A DNA stretch of 64,000 bases from Desulfonatronum lacustre DSM 10312 (GCF_000519265.1 NZ_KI912608.1:261665-325664), one strand, 5' to 3'. Numbered from the stretch's first letter, positions 42,467 through 52,173 are shown. The notes: generated by a model not told the origin, from the letters alone. A program made the numbers and translations.

Positions 42467-43160
42467 GTTTACGGTAGATTTGCCATTGCCGCCGAGCTTT
42501 GCCGATTTTATTCCTGGAAAGAGAGCCGGGTACTATTCGATATTTGGTTAACGCCACTGGAAGGCATGTGGCCAATAATCCCGTTCGCAACAGTGTAAGC
42601 CAAAAAGCATAGTCCTGCCCTGTGCGCAATTCGGGCATGCGGGCATCGCCAACCATATCCCGTTCAATTATCACCGTGGAACAGCCCATGGTTGCCTTTT
42701 TGCGCAACATGTTCTCATAATTAACCGTTGAACGAGATTTGCCGTCCACGACCTTGCCTGTGAATTTTCCGTGCCGGTCGATGACTTCGAACGCAGTGAA
42801 GGAAAATGAGAGGTTTCCAAATGCCATGAAATCCAGGTGTGTTGAGAGTTTATGTGGAAGCCAGACGTCGTCGGCGTCGAGAAAGGCAAAATAATGGCCT
42901 TTGGCCCTGTCCATGGAGCGGTTGCGGGAAAAAGCAGGCCCCTGGTTCGCGTCGTTGCGAACAGCCTTGATTCTGCTGTCCGAAGCGCACAGGTCTTGGA
43001 TCATCTGCCATGTGCCGTCCTGAGAAAAATCGTCCGTAATCAGCCATTCCCATTTCTGGTGCGTCTGAGAGCGGACGCTGATGGCGGTTTGTTTGAGATA
43101 CGCAGAGCTGTTGAATGTCGGGGTGATGATGGAAATGAGAAAATGAATTCCATGAGACAT
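42393..43160 (-). CDS. glycosyltransferase family 2
   Basis: A 255-aa GT-A enzyme: ISIITPTFNSSAYLKQT start, nucleotide-sugar and DxD motif in YFAFLDADDVWL, then a C-terminal acceptor region. The start ATG 43160 follows GGAGACATTAGA, whose TAG is the stop of the upstream GT4 gene, so translation is coupled. Sugar specificity is unknown. Confidence 0.9.
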   Translation of the reverse strand: MSHGIHFLISIITPTFNSSAYLKQTAISVRSQTHQKWEWLITDDFSQDGTWQMIQDLCASDSRIKAVRNDANQGPAFSRNRSMDRAKGHYFAFLDADDVWLPHKLSTHLDFMAFGNLSFSFTAFEVIDRHGKFTGKVVDGKSRSTVNYENMLRKKATMGCSTVIIERDMVGDARMPELRTGQDYAFWLTLLRTGLLATCLPVALTKYRIVPGSLSRNKIGKARRQWQIYRKHEKLGFFKSAICFSSYAWRAVFRR

Positions 43161-43161
43161 T

Positions 43162-44343
43162 CTAATGTCTCCACAGGTCAATATATTCTTTCATTTGTAT
43201 TTCTGCATTAAATTTTTCCTCTATCAATATCTTAGCGTTTTCACCAATCATTTTTTTTTCAGAATCGGATAGTTTGGTTATTATATCAGCGGATTGTTCT
43301 ATTTCATTTTCTAAAACAATAAATCCTGTTTTTCCATGTAAAATAAGATCCTCAATTCCTGGAGTATAAGAGGTAATGCATATGCATTTTGCAAACATTG
43401 CTTCCTTAATAACGTTGGGAAGTCTTTCACCTTTTTTATATGACAATAAAATAAAAAAATCAGAGTTTCGCATTATTTGAAATAATTTTTGCTGTTGTAT
43501 ATGGCCATAAAATTTAACATAATTTTGTATTTTATTTGATTTTGATAATTTTTCTAAATTATTTCTAAAATTACCGTCTCCAACAATTGAAAGCTGAGCA
43601 TCTATTTTTCTTTTTAAAACAATAGTGAATGCGTTTATGACTTTATCAAATCCTTTTTCTCGAATTAATCTTCCTGCGGTGAGTATTTTATTGTTTTTAG
43701 TTTTTTTTTCATTTAAAAAGCTATTTAGATAGGCTATGTCAATTCCTCTATGAACTACATTTATGCGAGATAAGCCAACTCCGAGATTCTTTATTGTTTC
43801 GACATTTGCTTTGGTATGAGTGAAAATGATGTCTGCAATTTTTGCAAGACTAGCACTTATGCCAAGCCTCATTTCAAGGTCATATGCTCCAAGAAATAAA
43901 GAAATTCTAATTTGTGGTGATTTATTTCTTATTAGGTAGCCAACTATACTTGGATAGTGTCCCCAATATAAATGTACGACGCTTGGATTGAACTCTTTGA
44001 TGCGGCTCAAAATAAAAAAACTTGCCGGTACCAACGCAAGACATTTGAATAATTGGAGAGGTTTGTTGAATTCATTTTTAACCAACCAGCATATCAATTG
44101 AATTGATGAATTCAAATAACGCAAGCAAGCGAATAGTCCAAGAATGTAATTTTTAATGCCACAGCACGTGATCGGAATTGGTTTAAGGTCGCGATCTTTA
44201 ACCATTTCTTCAAAATCGCGATGTGCCGGTTTTTGTGTGAAAATTGCGATCTCAACTCCAAGTCTATTTAACACGCGTACATCGCTGCAGGCAAATGTTT
44301 CTGAAGGAGCAGGGAATTGAGTAGTTATATACGCAATCTTCAT
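43162..44343 (-). CDS. glycosyltransferase family 4
   Basis: A 393-aa GT-B enzyme starting MKIAYITTQFPAPSETF. The donor half has ILTAGRLIREKGFDKVI and the E-x7-E motif in LPNVIKEAMFAKCICITSYTPGIEDLI. The DNA is markedly AT-rich compared with surrounding genes, suggesting separate transfer of this cluster. It is followed immediately by the GT2 gene. Confidence 0.9.
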   Translation of the reverse strand: MKIAYITTQFPAPSETFACSDVRVLNRLGVEIAIFTQKPAHRDFEEMVKDRDLKPIPITCCGIKNYILGLFACLRYLNSSIQLICWLVKNEFNKPLQLFKCLALVPASFFILSRIKEFNPSVVHLYWGHYPSIVGYLIRNKSPQIRISLFLGAYDLEMRLGISASLAKIADIIFTHTKANVETIKNLGVGLSRINVVHRGIDIAYLNSFLNEKKTKNNKILTAGRLIREKGFDKVINAFTIVLKRKIDAQLSIVGDGNFRNNLEKLSKSNKIQNYVKFYGHIQQQKLFQIMRNSDFFILLSYKKGERLPNVIKEAMFAKCICITSYTPGIEDLILHGKTGFIVLENEIEQSADIITKLSDSEKKMIGENAKILIEEKFNAEIQMKEYIDLWRH

Positions 44344-44368
44344 TACTTTATTAGTCCGTGGAAAAGGT

Positions 44369-44610
44369 TAAAACCCCCGGCTTTAGCCGGGTGGCTTTCA
44401 GCTAGCGGTTTGGCTTTACGCTGGTGTACCGCCTGGACTGCCTTGCATGCGAATAACGCGTCGGATTTGTGTAAACGTGCTTGCCGAGGCCTGGGTGTTT
44501 AACGTGGCCGATGAGGAGCACGTACGAACCGGCTGCGAAGCCTGCCGGTCAAGGCTGGACTTTCAGTCCGCTGGATCAAACCCACCAGCTTTAAGCTGGT
44601 GGTTGTTTAG
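44369..44610. mobile_element. decayed IS200/IS605-type element (ends only)
   Basis: A GC-rich hairpin CCCGGCTTTAGCCGGG (44376-44391) at the left and CCACCAGCTTTAAGCTGGTGG (44582-44602) followed by TTGTTTAG at the right look like the subterminal hairpins of IS200/IS605 elements. The intervening 190 bases resemble a tnpB 3' end but have no open reading frame (for example the NNASDLCKRA stretch). No transposase is present. It interrupts the strand of glycosyltransferase genes. The family call is by pattern only. Confidence 0.55.
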
Positions 44611-44649
44611 TCATAAAAAGCAGTTAAAAAATTGTATTGTATATATTTT

Positions 44650-45795
44650 TTAATTTATATCAAGTGCTTTCATATACTCTACAACAGCATTATTAACAGA
44701 AAAATCAGCAGCACGTTTCCTTACATCAGGTGGATTGGGATCGTTGAGTGCCGAATCCATTGCCTCTGCAAGCGCAATTGTATCTCCAACAGGAACAAGC
44801 CGGCCCCATCGTTCATTTTCAAGTACCTCAGAAGGCCCATAAGGGCAGTCCGTGCTAACTACAGATGTGCCACAGGCCATAGCTTCAATCAAAGCGCAAG
44901 GTAAGCCTTCCCATATAGAGGTAAGAACAAAAAGTTTTGCTGCTCGCATCCAAGCGTAAGGATTGTCAACAAATCCTGGCAGGGCGATTTCGTTTGTAAG
45001 CCCCAAGTTTTCGATTAACAACTGTAATTCATTCCGAAGTTCGCCTTCGCCCAGAATCACCAAGCGCACAGAGCGTCGATCTCGAAGTTTAGAAAATGCG
45101 TTAATGAGTGTTTTGAAACTTTTTAGAGGCGTCAATCTTCCAACCCCAAGGACGACGGGAGGTTGATTTGGAGCAAACCATGGGTGCTCGGGGGGAGATT
45201 TTCCGAGAACTTCAATTCGAGGGGCATCAATTGGGTTGTAGATCACCTGAATTCGTTCGCGAGGCAAACCGGTAAGCAGTACAAGGTCATCCGCCACTCC
45301 TTGTGAAACAGCCACAACCTTATATGCTTTGGGGTAAAATAAGCGCATGAGAAATGGCATGACCCTTGTTCTGAAGCCTTTCGCATATGCTCGAGTTGAA
45401 ATTAGTGGACTACGTTCAGAAATAACGAGTCGTAGCGGGAAATTGGCCAATTTTGTAGCTAGAATTGCAATCACATTAGCATGGCGCAATGCAGTTAGCA
45501 TGGCCTGTGGTTGTTCTTTTTGAATGTACTTTGCAAGTGGCAATACGCTTGTCAACATACGAGAAGTATTTAGGTGGATGATGCGTACTTTTGGTGATAT
45601 ATTTTTCAAATATGGTCCTTCGGCTTTTGAAAGTACAAAGTCTGTACCAATGCCGCGATTAGTAAAGGCATTGGCCAGTGTGACCATTACTCGTTCCGCT
45701 CCACCGCCGCTAAGCATAGGGAGATACAAGGCAACTCGTTTTGAGAGGAGTGGAGGCATCAAATGGCTCTTTTTTATGTGTTGTTGACTCCCCAA
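44650..45795 (-). CDS. glycosyltransferase family 4
   Basis: A 381-aa GT-B enzyme. MLSGGGAERVMVTLANAF near the N terminus and the donor half VVLGVGRLTPLKSFKTL, LTSIWEGLPCALIEAMACGTSVVSTDCPYGPSEVL are typical of capsular/LPS GT4 enzymes. The sugar is unknown. Confidence 0.92.
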   Translation of the reverse strand: MGSQQHIKKSHLMPPLLSKRVALYLPMLSGGGAERVMVTLANAFTNRGIGTDFVLSKAEGPYLKNISPKVRIIHLNTSRMLTSVLPLAKYIQKEQPQAMLTALRHANVIAILATKLANFPLRLVISERSPLISTRAYAKGFRTRVMPFLMRLFYPKAYKVVAVSQGVADDLVLLTGLPRERIQVIYNPIDAPRIEVLGKSPPEHPWFAPNQPPVVLGVGRLTPLKSFKTLINAFSKLRDRRSVRLVILGEGELRNELQLLIENLGLTNEIALPGFVDNPYAWMRAAKLFVLTSIWEGLPCALIEAMACGTSVVSTDCPYGPSEVLENERWGRLVPVGDTIALAEAMDSALNDPNPPDVRKRAADFSVNNAVVEYMKALDIN

Positions 45796-46267
45796 TGTTA
45801 TTCAGGAAATTCTGAAAACTGGAGGGGGTAAGATGGACAAAGACTTTCAACTCATCCTGGTTTGGATCAACGATTTGGATGAGGCCCAGCGCAAAGGAGT
45901 TCGTGGCGGTCCTTGTTGCAAGAGACCGGAGCGGTTCCACGGGGACTGCATTTTGGATCAGGACCGAGGTGCCAAGGCAGTGAAAAAAGGGTTGTCTGGA
46001 GCGCTGGGCAAAACACGATGCTTTTGCTTGACGTGGCAACGCGCTTTGGGGATTTGTCCAACAAAACGTCATCCCGTGCAAAGTAATTGCTCCTGGTCGG
46101 CATGTGCATGAAAGAGAGCCTGTGTTTTCTGCAAAACGTCAACCCTACATCAAACACTCAAGGGCTGGATCAGTCGTTTTCTCTGCAGCTACTGGAGATA
46201 GCCAGACCTTTCGACCTGTTTGCCCAATAGATGTCGGGTGGCTTCATCCTGCTGAACATTTTTCAAA
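45796..46267. other. about 470 bases without a supported gene
   Basis: Several overlapping short frames of 90-125 codons exist on both strands, none with a recognisable domain, ribosome site or family. It lies between two glycosyltransferase genes and may be a decayed gene. I see no repeat here. Confidence 0.6.
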
Positions 46268-47380
46268 TCAATACTCCAATTTTTCAACCCTGGCCTGCCA
46301 GGTATAATTCCTTACAAACTCATCATGAGCGGTTTGTCCCAGTTGTACGGCAAGTATTTTGTCCTGCCTCAACCTTTCCAGGGCTTTTACCCACTCATTT
46401 ACATCATCCGGCGGACATAAAAGTGCATTTTTTTCATGTGCAAAAACTTCTCTGAGCACGGGCAGGTCAGAGCAGATGATGGGTTTCTGGGCTGCCATGT
46501 ATTCAAATAGCTTTAAAGGTGACATCCAATTAACTGTGTTACCGCCACCTGATATGGAAACATCAGATTGGTAGGGCGCAAGTAGAACATCAAAGCTAAT
46601 GCGCAACCTTTCTCCTTCAGCTGGCGCAACGAAGCCGCGGAATAATATATTGTCGTGACCCTTTGTCTTAATCATCCAGTATTTGATATCCGTCTCAGTT
46701 CCACCAACTAAATGAAAATTGGCCCAGTCACAGTTCTTGGCCATATCAATGATGATATCCACACCTCTACCCTTATACAAATGCCCCACATACCCCACCT
46801 GCAATCGCGCACCCTTGTTGGGCAGGTCAAAGGGTTCAATTCCTTCCGGCACAGGATCTGCACCGTCCGGGGCGACCTGGATCTCATTACCATCACAAGA
46901 GTAATTATCTAGATAATATTTTTTCAGGGCATGGGTTATGACCACCATCTTCTTCAGCTTGGATGACTCTAGAATCCGACGAAACATCCAATTACTGATT
47001 GTTCCGCTGTCTCCCAGCGGAGCGTGGGACTCGAAAATGACCGGCAGACCAAGCTTGGCAGCAAAAAAACACCCGGGAGCATTCCGACAGTACACAACAT
47101 CTGGTTTTAATAACCTAGCCTTTAATCCAGCCAAAAAACCATATATATGCCCTCGGCCTCTGATGGGCAGCCAGGGCAAGTTGATGATCTCAAAGCACTT
47201 GTCCACCCCATAAAACTTATAAACATCCTCCACACCCGATTCCAGTGCATCCTTTTTATCCGGCGCAATCAGCACCACCTCATGCCCGTTTTTGGCGAAC
47301 GCCTGACACATCTTCATCACGTGGATGCTGTTGGCTGCACGGGATGGGATGGTGGATGAAGATATGTAGACTATTTTCAT
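46268..47380 (-). CDS. glycosyltransferase family 4
   Basis: A 370-aa GT-B enzyme. MKIVYISSSTIPSRAANSIHVMKMC starts the acceptor half; LQVGYVGHLYKGRGVDIII and PLKLFEYMAAQKPIICSDLPVLREVF form the donor half. The start at 47380 is preferred over a frame continuing to 47503 because it begins with the family's MKIxYIS pattern; an ATG at 47386 is equally possible. Confidence 0.9.
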   Translation of the reverse strand: MKIVYISSSTIPSRAANSIHVMKMCQAFAKNGHEVVLIAPDKKDALESGVEDVYKFYGVDKCFEIINLPWLPIRGRGHIYGFLAGLKARLLKPDVVYCRNAPGCFFAAKLGLPVIFESHAPLGDSGTISNWMFRRILESSKLKKMVVITHALKKYYLDNYSCDGNEIQVAPDGADPVPEGIEPFDLPNKGARLQVGYVGHLYKGRGVDIIIDMAKNCDWANFHLVGGTETDIKYWMIKTKGHDNILFRGFVAPAEGERLRISFDVLLAPYQSDVSISGGGNTVNWMSPLKLFEYMAAQKPIICSDLPVLREVFAHEKNALLCPPDDVNEWVKALERLRQDKILAVQLGQTAHDEFVRNYTWQARVEKLEY

Positions 47381-47524
47381 CTGCATTAGTCGATTTAAAA
47401 TTTTCGCAGGCCATTCTTGGTTCGATTTAAAGTGAAATTTTTCTTTGCGCCTGAATATTTTGTCAATATAAATCTGGCAACAACACTGAGCATCTGAATC
47501 CAATACACATACGTTACGCGCTTG

Positions 47525-48283
47525 TTACAAGATTTTTTTATTTGTCAAAACAGCTACCAAATGAAATCCTGTGCCCTCATCTGCGATCCGGTAGTTTCGC
47601 CAAACATCTCGCCATGCAAACCGCATGAATGGTTTGAATTCCAGTGAAAATACCTTGTTATTGAAAAAACGTCTAAAAATATTGTACCACCAAGGTTTGC
47701 GAAAAATATATTCGTATTCTTTTATGCTCAGCCCTGCTTGGCTATCTGCGAGCTGATTTTTCAGCAAATCAATTGTATAATGCCTGTAATGCTTCTTGTT
47801 CAAGGGGATATTTGTAGTAGGGACTGAAATTATGATTGTGCCGCTGTTATTGGTACGATGACAAAGTGAGTTAAAAAAAACAGGTAATTCATTTTCCTGG
47901 ATATGCTCTATCACTTCTATGGCTGCGACAATGTCAAAAGTGTCTTTTATAGCATTAAAATCCTGGGCAAAAAAAGTGCAATCAGGATGAAAAGCTCTGG
48001 CAAAAGCAATAGATTTCGATGACAGATCAACACCAACCCTGACAGGGATAGAGGAAGGAAGCCCGCTGATAAAGTAACCATCCCCGCAGCCGACTTCCAG
48101 AACCGATTGCGGGTGCATGGCAACAACCTTCTCCTGTAGATGCTTCTGGTAGCAAAGATAATCAAAGCCCCAGTTCAGCTTGCGCATTAGAGAAGGAGTC
48201 CCGTCTGTTTCAAAGTGCGGGATATAGTGGTAAGGGAATTGGTAAAGATTATCCTGAAGTTCGAATTTATTACTATTGCTCAT
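47525..48283 (-). CDS. class I SAM-dependent methyltransferase
   Basis: A 252-aa protein with motif I VLEVGCGDGYFISGL, DLSSKSIAFARAF, and FDIVAAIEVIEHIQE, a UbiE/Methyltransf_11-like fold. It is likely a sugar or lipid methylase of the cluster. It overlaps the amidotransferase-like gene upstream by 11 bases. Confidence 0.88.
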   Translation of the reverse strand: MSNSNKFELQDNLYQFPYHYIPHFETDGTPSLMRKLNWGFDYLCYQKHLQEKVVAMHPQSVLEVGCGDGYFISGLPSSIPVRVGVDLSSKSIAFARAFHPDCTFFAQDFNAIKDTFDIVAAIEVIEHIQENELPVFFNSLCHRTNNSGTIIISVPTTNIPLNKKHYRHYTIDLLKNQLADSQAGLSIKEYEYIFRKPWWYNIFRRFFNNKVFSLEFKPFMRFAWRDVWRNYRIADEGTGFHLVAVLTNKKIL

Positions 48284-49538
48284 TTGCCTTGGTCTCTGCT
48301 GCTTTGAAAAATATTTCCAGTGATGCCAAAAGAGTGATTAATTGTGAATGATTAAATCTCCGAGATTGATGCTCCTGCCAGATGGTGGGGATACGAATTC
48401 CTTCCACGATATTTCTTTTATGCAAATCATTGAGGCTTTTTTCGGCAATGGTTTTCAAATCCGGCTTTTCCCGGTAGGCCTTTTCAAAGTCAATATAATT
48501 CAATCCCGGAGAGGGTTTCGTGAAAACAAACGGCAGATATCTGCGGACAAGATTACTGGATCTATTTAGCAAACGTTTCTGAAACACTTGGAAACGCGAA
48601 GCTCCAAGTGGCAGTCCGCCCAGATTCTTCAACGGCAATGAAAAAAGATCCGGATACATATGCTGCAAAATCTTTTTGTACAAAAACTGGCCGTTGCGAA
48701 GCTCGTGGGGCAGATTTAACATAAATTCTATCCAGCGGGGGTATAAAAACGGGGTAATACGTTGGTAGCCTTTTAAAAGGACAAGGGGCAAAATATTGCA
48801 CCTCTGCCTTATAAAAAAGTCCAGTTGTTCATCAAGGGTAAGTAGCACGGCATCGGCCAGCGGAGCTGAGGGCAAAAAGTCTTTTTCCGGAAAAAAAAAC
48901 TTCAACTTAGTATAATTATTCCTTTGGATAAAAGCAGCTTTTGCCTGCGGCCAATCTGTGCTTTGATTTGCAGGCAGATGTGACCCGGACAGGGGATCCC
49001 CCATAAAGCCGCTTAAATAGCAAGGATTGCCTCTAAAATCATCAAAAATCTGGCTGAACAAAAAACCTTCAATCAGTGCTATGGGGAATTGATATTTGCT
49101 GGCGTAACTAATCAGATCATCTTCATTCCAAGTGATTTGATCCAGGTTGACCGCTTTGTTTGCAATTCCTGACTTCTGCGTCACCTTTTGCCCGATTTCA
49201 TAATCAAGCGCTCCAGGAATTCCAACGGTTACTGTCTGCACCTGCTCTTTTGGAAGGTGCTGTAAAATACCGGCAAGGATGGCACGAGAGTCCATACCAC
49301 CGCTTATTGGGACAACAGTGGCTCTGTTTCCTATCTTCCGGGCTGTGTCTTTAAAAACATCATCAAGTATTTCTGCCCCTTTGCTGACAAGGTCTTTTTC
49401 CGGCCTCTGGCTTTTGGCTTCTTCAATTTCAATTCCGTAGCGGGATAGCAAGCCAACAAGGTTCACCGGCCTGGGCCTGGGTACATAACCGTAGTGGAGA
49501 AATGCCTTGATCTGGTCCTTAGTTAGTTTCTGCTGCAC
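48273..49538 (-). CDS. asparagine-synthetase-like ATP-pyrophosphatase domain protein without glutaminase
   Basis: A 421-aa protein. PISGGMDSRAILAGIL (the PP-loop SGGxDS) begins the AsnB C-terminal synthetase domain. The N-terminal class II glutaminase domain of AsnB (starting with catalytic Cys) is absent; instead there are about 90 residues of unknown fold. Similar truncated proteins in glycan clusters amidate sugars using ammonia or a partner. It overlaps the flippase gene by 20 bases and the methyltransferase by 11. Confidence 0.85.
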   Translation of the reverse strand: MQQKLTKDQIKAFLHYGYVPRPRPVNLVGLLSRYGIEIEEAKSQRPEKDLVSKGAEILDDVFKDTARKIGNRATVVPISGGMDSRAILAGILQHLPKEQVQTVTVGIPGALDYEIGQKVTQKSGIANKAVNLDQITWNEDDLISYASKYQFPIALIEGFLFSQIFDDFRGNPCYLSGFMGDPLSGSHLPANQSTDWPQAKAAFIQRNNYTKLKFFFPEKDFLPSAPLADAVLLTLDEQLDFFIRQRCNILPLVLLKGYQRITPFLYPRWIEFMLNLPHELRNGQFLYKKILQHMYPDLFSLPLKNLGGLPLGASRFQVFQKRLLNRSSNLVRRYLPFVFTKPSPGLNYIDFEKAYREKPDLKTIAEKSLNDLHKRNIVEGIRIPTIWQEHQSRRFNHSQLITLLASLEIFFKAAETKANEQ

Positions 49539-50886
49539 TTGGGGTCAGCCTTCTTGAGATAAGAAAGATTTCAATCGCCAGCATGAAAGCCGACCAGGAG
49601 ATGTAATAAATCAGATAAGATATGCCTGCCCCTAGAAGCCCTGTGCTGGGAAGCAGAAAAAATAGAGCTGTGAAATATATGAGTGTGGCAGCTAAATGAA
49701 CCCCAAGGGTGGTATGTGGCCTGCCCATGGAAAGCATGGCCGGCTGCAGAGGGAATGCCGCAGCCGCAACAACAATCGCCATCATGTACCATAGCATGAC
49801 TTCCACGGCTTTCAGGTACTCTTCTCCAAAAATAAGTAAAATCACTATTTCCCCGAAAAAAATGAAGAAAAACCAGACGCTCAGTGCAAACAATCCGGCC
49901 AGAAGAGAAGATCGGAGCCCAAACCGTACGAACTCCTTTACTTCTCCTTTGGCGTAAAGTCTTGCCAAATCAGGAAATATGGATTGATATAAAGGATCGA
50001 TCGTCTTTTGGAGCACCAGAGAAAACTGCTTGGCTATTTTGTATAACCCTACCGCTGCGGGGCTCAACAAAGCGGCAATGATCATGATATCCACTTCCCT
50101 GGAGGCCATCCGGATCGAACTGTTGATATTGGTCGTCAACACAAAGCCCCAGATCCTAGAAAATTTTCTTCCGATATTCCTTGTGGTTGCGTGCATGAAG
50201 TCATGGTGTTTTTGCAATAGAAGCTCATTGTATGCCATACAGACCAGCAACAGCTTGCCCAAGATATCCACCATCGCCCATACAATGAGAAACGACCACA
50301 GACCTGCGCCGACAAAAAAAGCGATGGTTACGCCTGCCAGTTTTATGGCTGAAGCGATTACGTGCTGGTAGGCCAACTTGTTGAACTTGTCGAAAAGACG
50401 CAGAATCGCCATGGGCGTTCCCTGGATGTGAAAAAGGATGGTGGAGCTGTAAATGGTTGCCATGATTACAAGCTGCTGATCCCATCCTCGCCAATGTCCG
50501 ACAAACCATGCAGCAGAGGCGGCGATAATCATGCCGAGAACCGCTGTGGAGCAGTCCATGAGGAAACCGAACTTGAGCAGGGATTTAAAATCCTCGTCAC
50601 TTTCTTTTTCCAGAGCGTCTGCTCCGTACTTGATAATTGCCTGCCAAGTCTGGAAATTGACCAGTTTATCAACAATCCCGACATAAGTGGTGATAAGCAC
50701 CAGTATGCCAAAATTTTCGACTCCAAGAGCGCGGGCAGTCATGGCCAGAGAGGCCAACCCTAGCAGGGATGCACCTACATTACCGCTGAACAGCACAGCT
50801 GCATTTTTGAATAAACGCCTCAGCAGATCGTCCTGCAGCCAGTGGCGGGGATGGCCCAGAGATTTGACGAACCTGAGTATATTCAT
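49519..50886 (-). CDS. Wzx-type oligosaccharide flippase
   Basis: A 455-aa integral membrane protein with about 12-14 helices, starting near SLGHPRHWLQDDLLRRLFKNAAVLFSGNVGASLLGLASL. It belongs to the polysaccharide-biosynthesis (MOP/Wzx) family and should flip the lipid-linked glycan to the periplasm, where the oligosaccharyltransferase acts. It is the first gene of the minus-strand cluster from the right. Confidence 0.9.
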   Translation of the reverse strand: MNILRFVKSLGHPRHWLQDDLLRRLFKNAAVLFSGNVGASLLGLASLAMTARALGVENFGILVLITTYVGIVDKLVNFQTWQAIIKYGADALEKESDEDFKSLLKFGFLMDCSTAVLGMIIAASAAWFVGHWRGWDQQLVIMATIYSSTILFHIQGTPMAILRLFDKFNKLAYQHVIASAIKLAGVTIAFFVGAGLWSFLIVWAMVDILGKLLLVCMAYNELLLQKHHDFMHATTRNIGRKFSRIWGFVLTTNINSSIRMASREVDIMIIAALLSPAAVGLYKIAKQFSLVLQKTIDPLYQSIFPDLARLYAKGEVKEFVRFGLRSSLLAGLFALSVWFFFIFFGEIVILLIFGEEYLKAVEVMLWYMMAIVVAAAAFPLQPAMLSMGRPHTTLGVHLAATLIYFTALFFLLPSTGLLGAGISYLIYYISWSAFMLAIEIFLISRRLTPSAAETN

Positions 50887-50967
50887 TTTTCCCTTGCCGG
50901 GAGGAAGGGAGAACTTGCCGATAGTTTGCGGATTGCATGGGCCATCGCGGTTTCATGCTTGACCAAG

Positions 50968-51438
50968 CTAGTTTTCCATCAACAATCCGGGTACCCTGTT
51001 AAAATTATCCAGTACGTGGTGAAAATACTCTCTGGACCAGACATCCAGTTCCCGCAGCTGGCGGATAAAGGCAACGACGTCGGCCTTGGCCGCTGCAAAA
51101 TCCACGGCATCAATGCGGCTGGTAATGAGGTTGGTGCAGTGCTCTTTGTCCAGGGGGGCGAGTGGTGTATGCACCTCGTTGCCTCAGCCTGGCCTCGAGT
51201 TGGGGAGCAGGAGCGGGACGTTCTTGGGGACCAGAAATGCGAAGTCATACCAATCCCTGTCTTTGATTCTATTAATCTTAGGGCCGTGCCGCCACACAAG
51301 GCGGCATGGGTGAAAAAATCAGTCCGAGACAGGCCCAGCAGCGCGACAGCCTGAATAGTCGGCAAGGGCTCTGTCCGTGGAACCGTGATTTATCCTCAGG
51401 TATTCCTCAAGCAATTGGACGACGGCTTCAGTCATCAT
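50968..51438 (-). pseudogene. AbiEii toxin (nucleotidyltransferase) pseudogene
   Basis: Fragments of one AbiEii-type toxin in different frames: MTEAVVQLLEEYL at the start, TDFFTHAALCGGTALRL, then a jump (the conserved DxD-bearing catalytic middle is missing) to INRIKDRDWYDFAFLV, then ITSRIDAVDFAAAKADVV and REYFHHVLDNF. At least one frameshift and one internal deletion are needed. It overlaps AbiEi (51428-52048), as an intact toxin would. Confidence 0.8.
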
Positions 51439-52048
51439 GGTTTTTATCCAAGAATTTTGCAAAGGTGTCCAGGGTCGTTGAGGAATAAAGCTCAGAAAAC
51501 GAGATCAGGGCATGCCGGTCCAGCCGCATGAACTGATCCCGGTCCAAACGTAGATCGTCGAAAAGCAGATCCTGTATCCCCTGGATGGAACGGACGCCGG
51601 GGACCCGGTAGAGTTCGTCGCAGACGGCTTTTTCCGGGGAGGCCACCAGATATCTTTCCCCCCTCTGTTCGGCGAAAAGTAACCCGCGGGGATAGGCGAT
51701 TGCGGGGATGTCTTGGTAAAAAAAAGAGCCTATCGGGGTGTCGTATCGTTTCTTCCTTCTCTTGCCGAAGGTCGCTGATGTGACGTGCGTGACGTGTTCG
51801 GGGATGAGGCCGTGCCTCCTGAGCGCGTAGACGAAAGACACGTACGAGGGGCCGTAGAGGCGATTGGCGGCCTTGCCAATCAGGTCAGGATCGTTTGCAT
51901 GTTGGGCCTTGATGTACAGCCCCCTTTTCAGACGATGTAAAACACCCTGACGGGTGAGGCGGGCAATGGCCGCCTTGGGGTTGGCGTATCCGGCGAAATG
52001 GCCCTGAAGCCACAAGGCATCCGGAAGATCGACCAAGTCGTTCTGCAT
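51428..52048 (-). CDS. AbiEi-family antitoxin
   Basis: A 206-aa antitoxin-type regulator. MQNDLVDLPDALWLQGHFAGYANPKAAIARLTRQG (residues 1-35) is an N-terminal winged helix; the C-terminal region (SPEKAVCDELYRVPGVRSIQGIQDLLFDDL) is typical. The start at 52048 has GGAGGAAAC upstream. Its toxin partner is a pseudogene, so it is an orphan antitoxin now, possibly still repressing its promoter. Confidence 0.88.
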   Translation of the reverse strand: MQNDLVDLPDALWLQGHFAGYANPKAAIARLTRQGVLHRLKRGLYIKAQHANDPDLIGKAANRLYGPSYVSFVYALRRHGLIPEHVTHVTSATFGKRRKKRYDTPIGSFFYQDIPAIAYPRGLLFAEQRGERYLVASPEKAVCDELYRVPGVRSIQGIQDLLFDDLRLDRDQFMRLDRHALISFSELYSSTTLDTFAKFLDKNHDD

Positions 52049-52173
52049 GTTTCCTCCAACAAGTTCAGAAAAAATACACTTGCTGGAGGGAATACGCAAG
52101 CACTGATGATGAGCGGGTAAAGATATGAGTTGTAAGCGAAAAGAAGGCTGGTGGACGGTTTTTGATTTTCTAG

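Noticed and set aside
45867-46157. 96-codon minus-strand frame in the gap between glycosyltransferases
   Set aside because: No ribosome site or family; overlapping frames of equal length make any call arbitrary.
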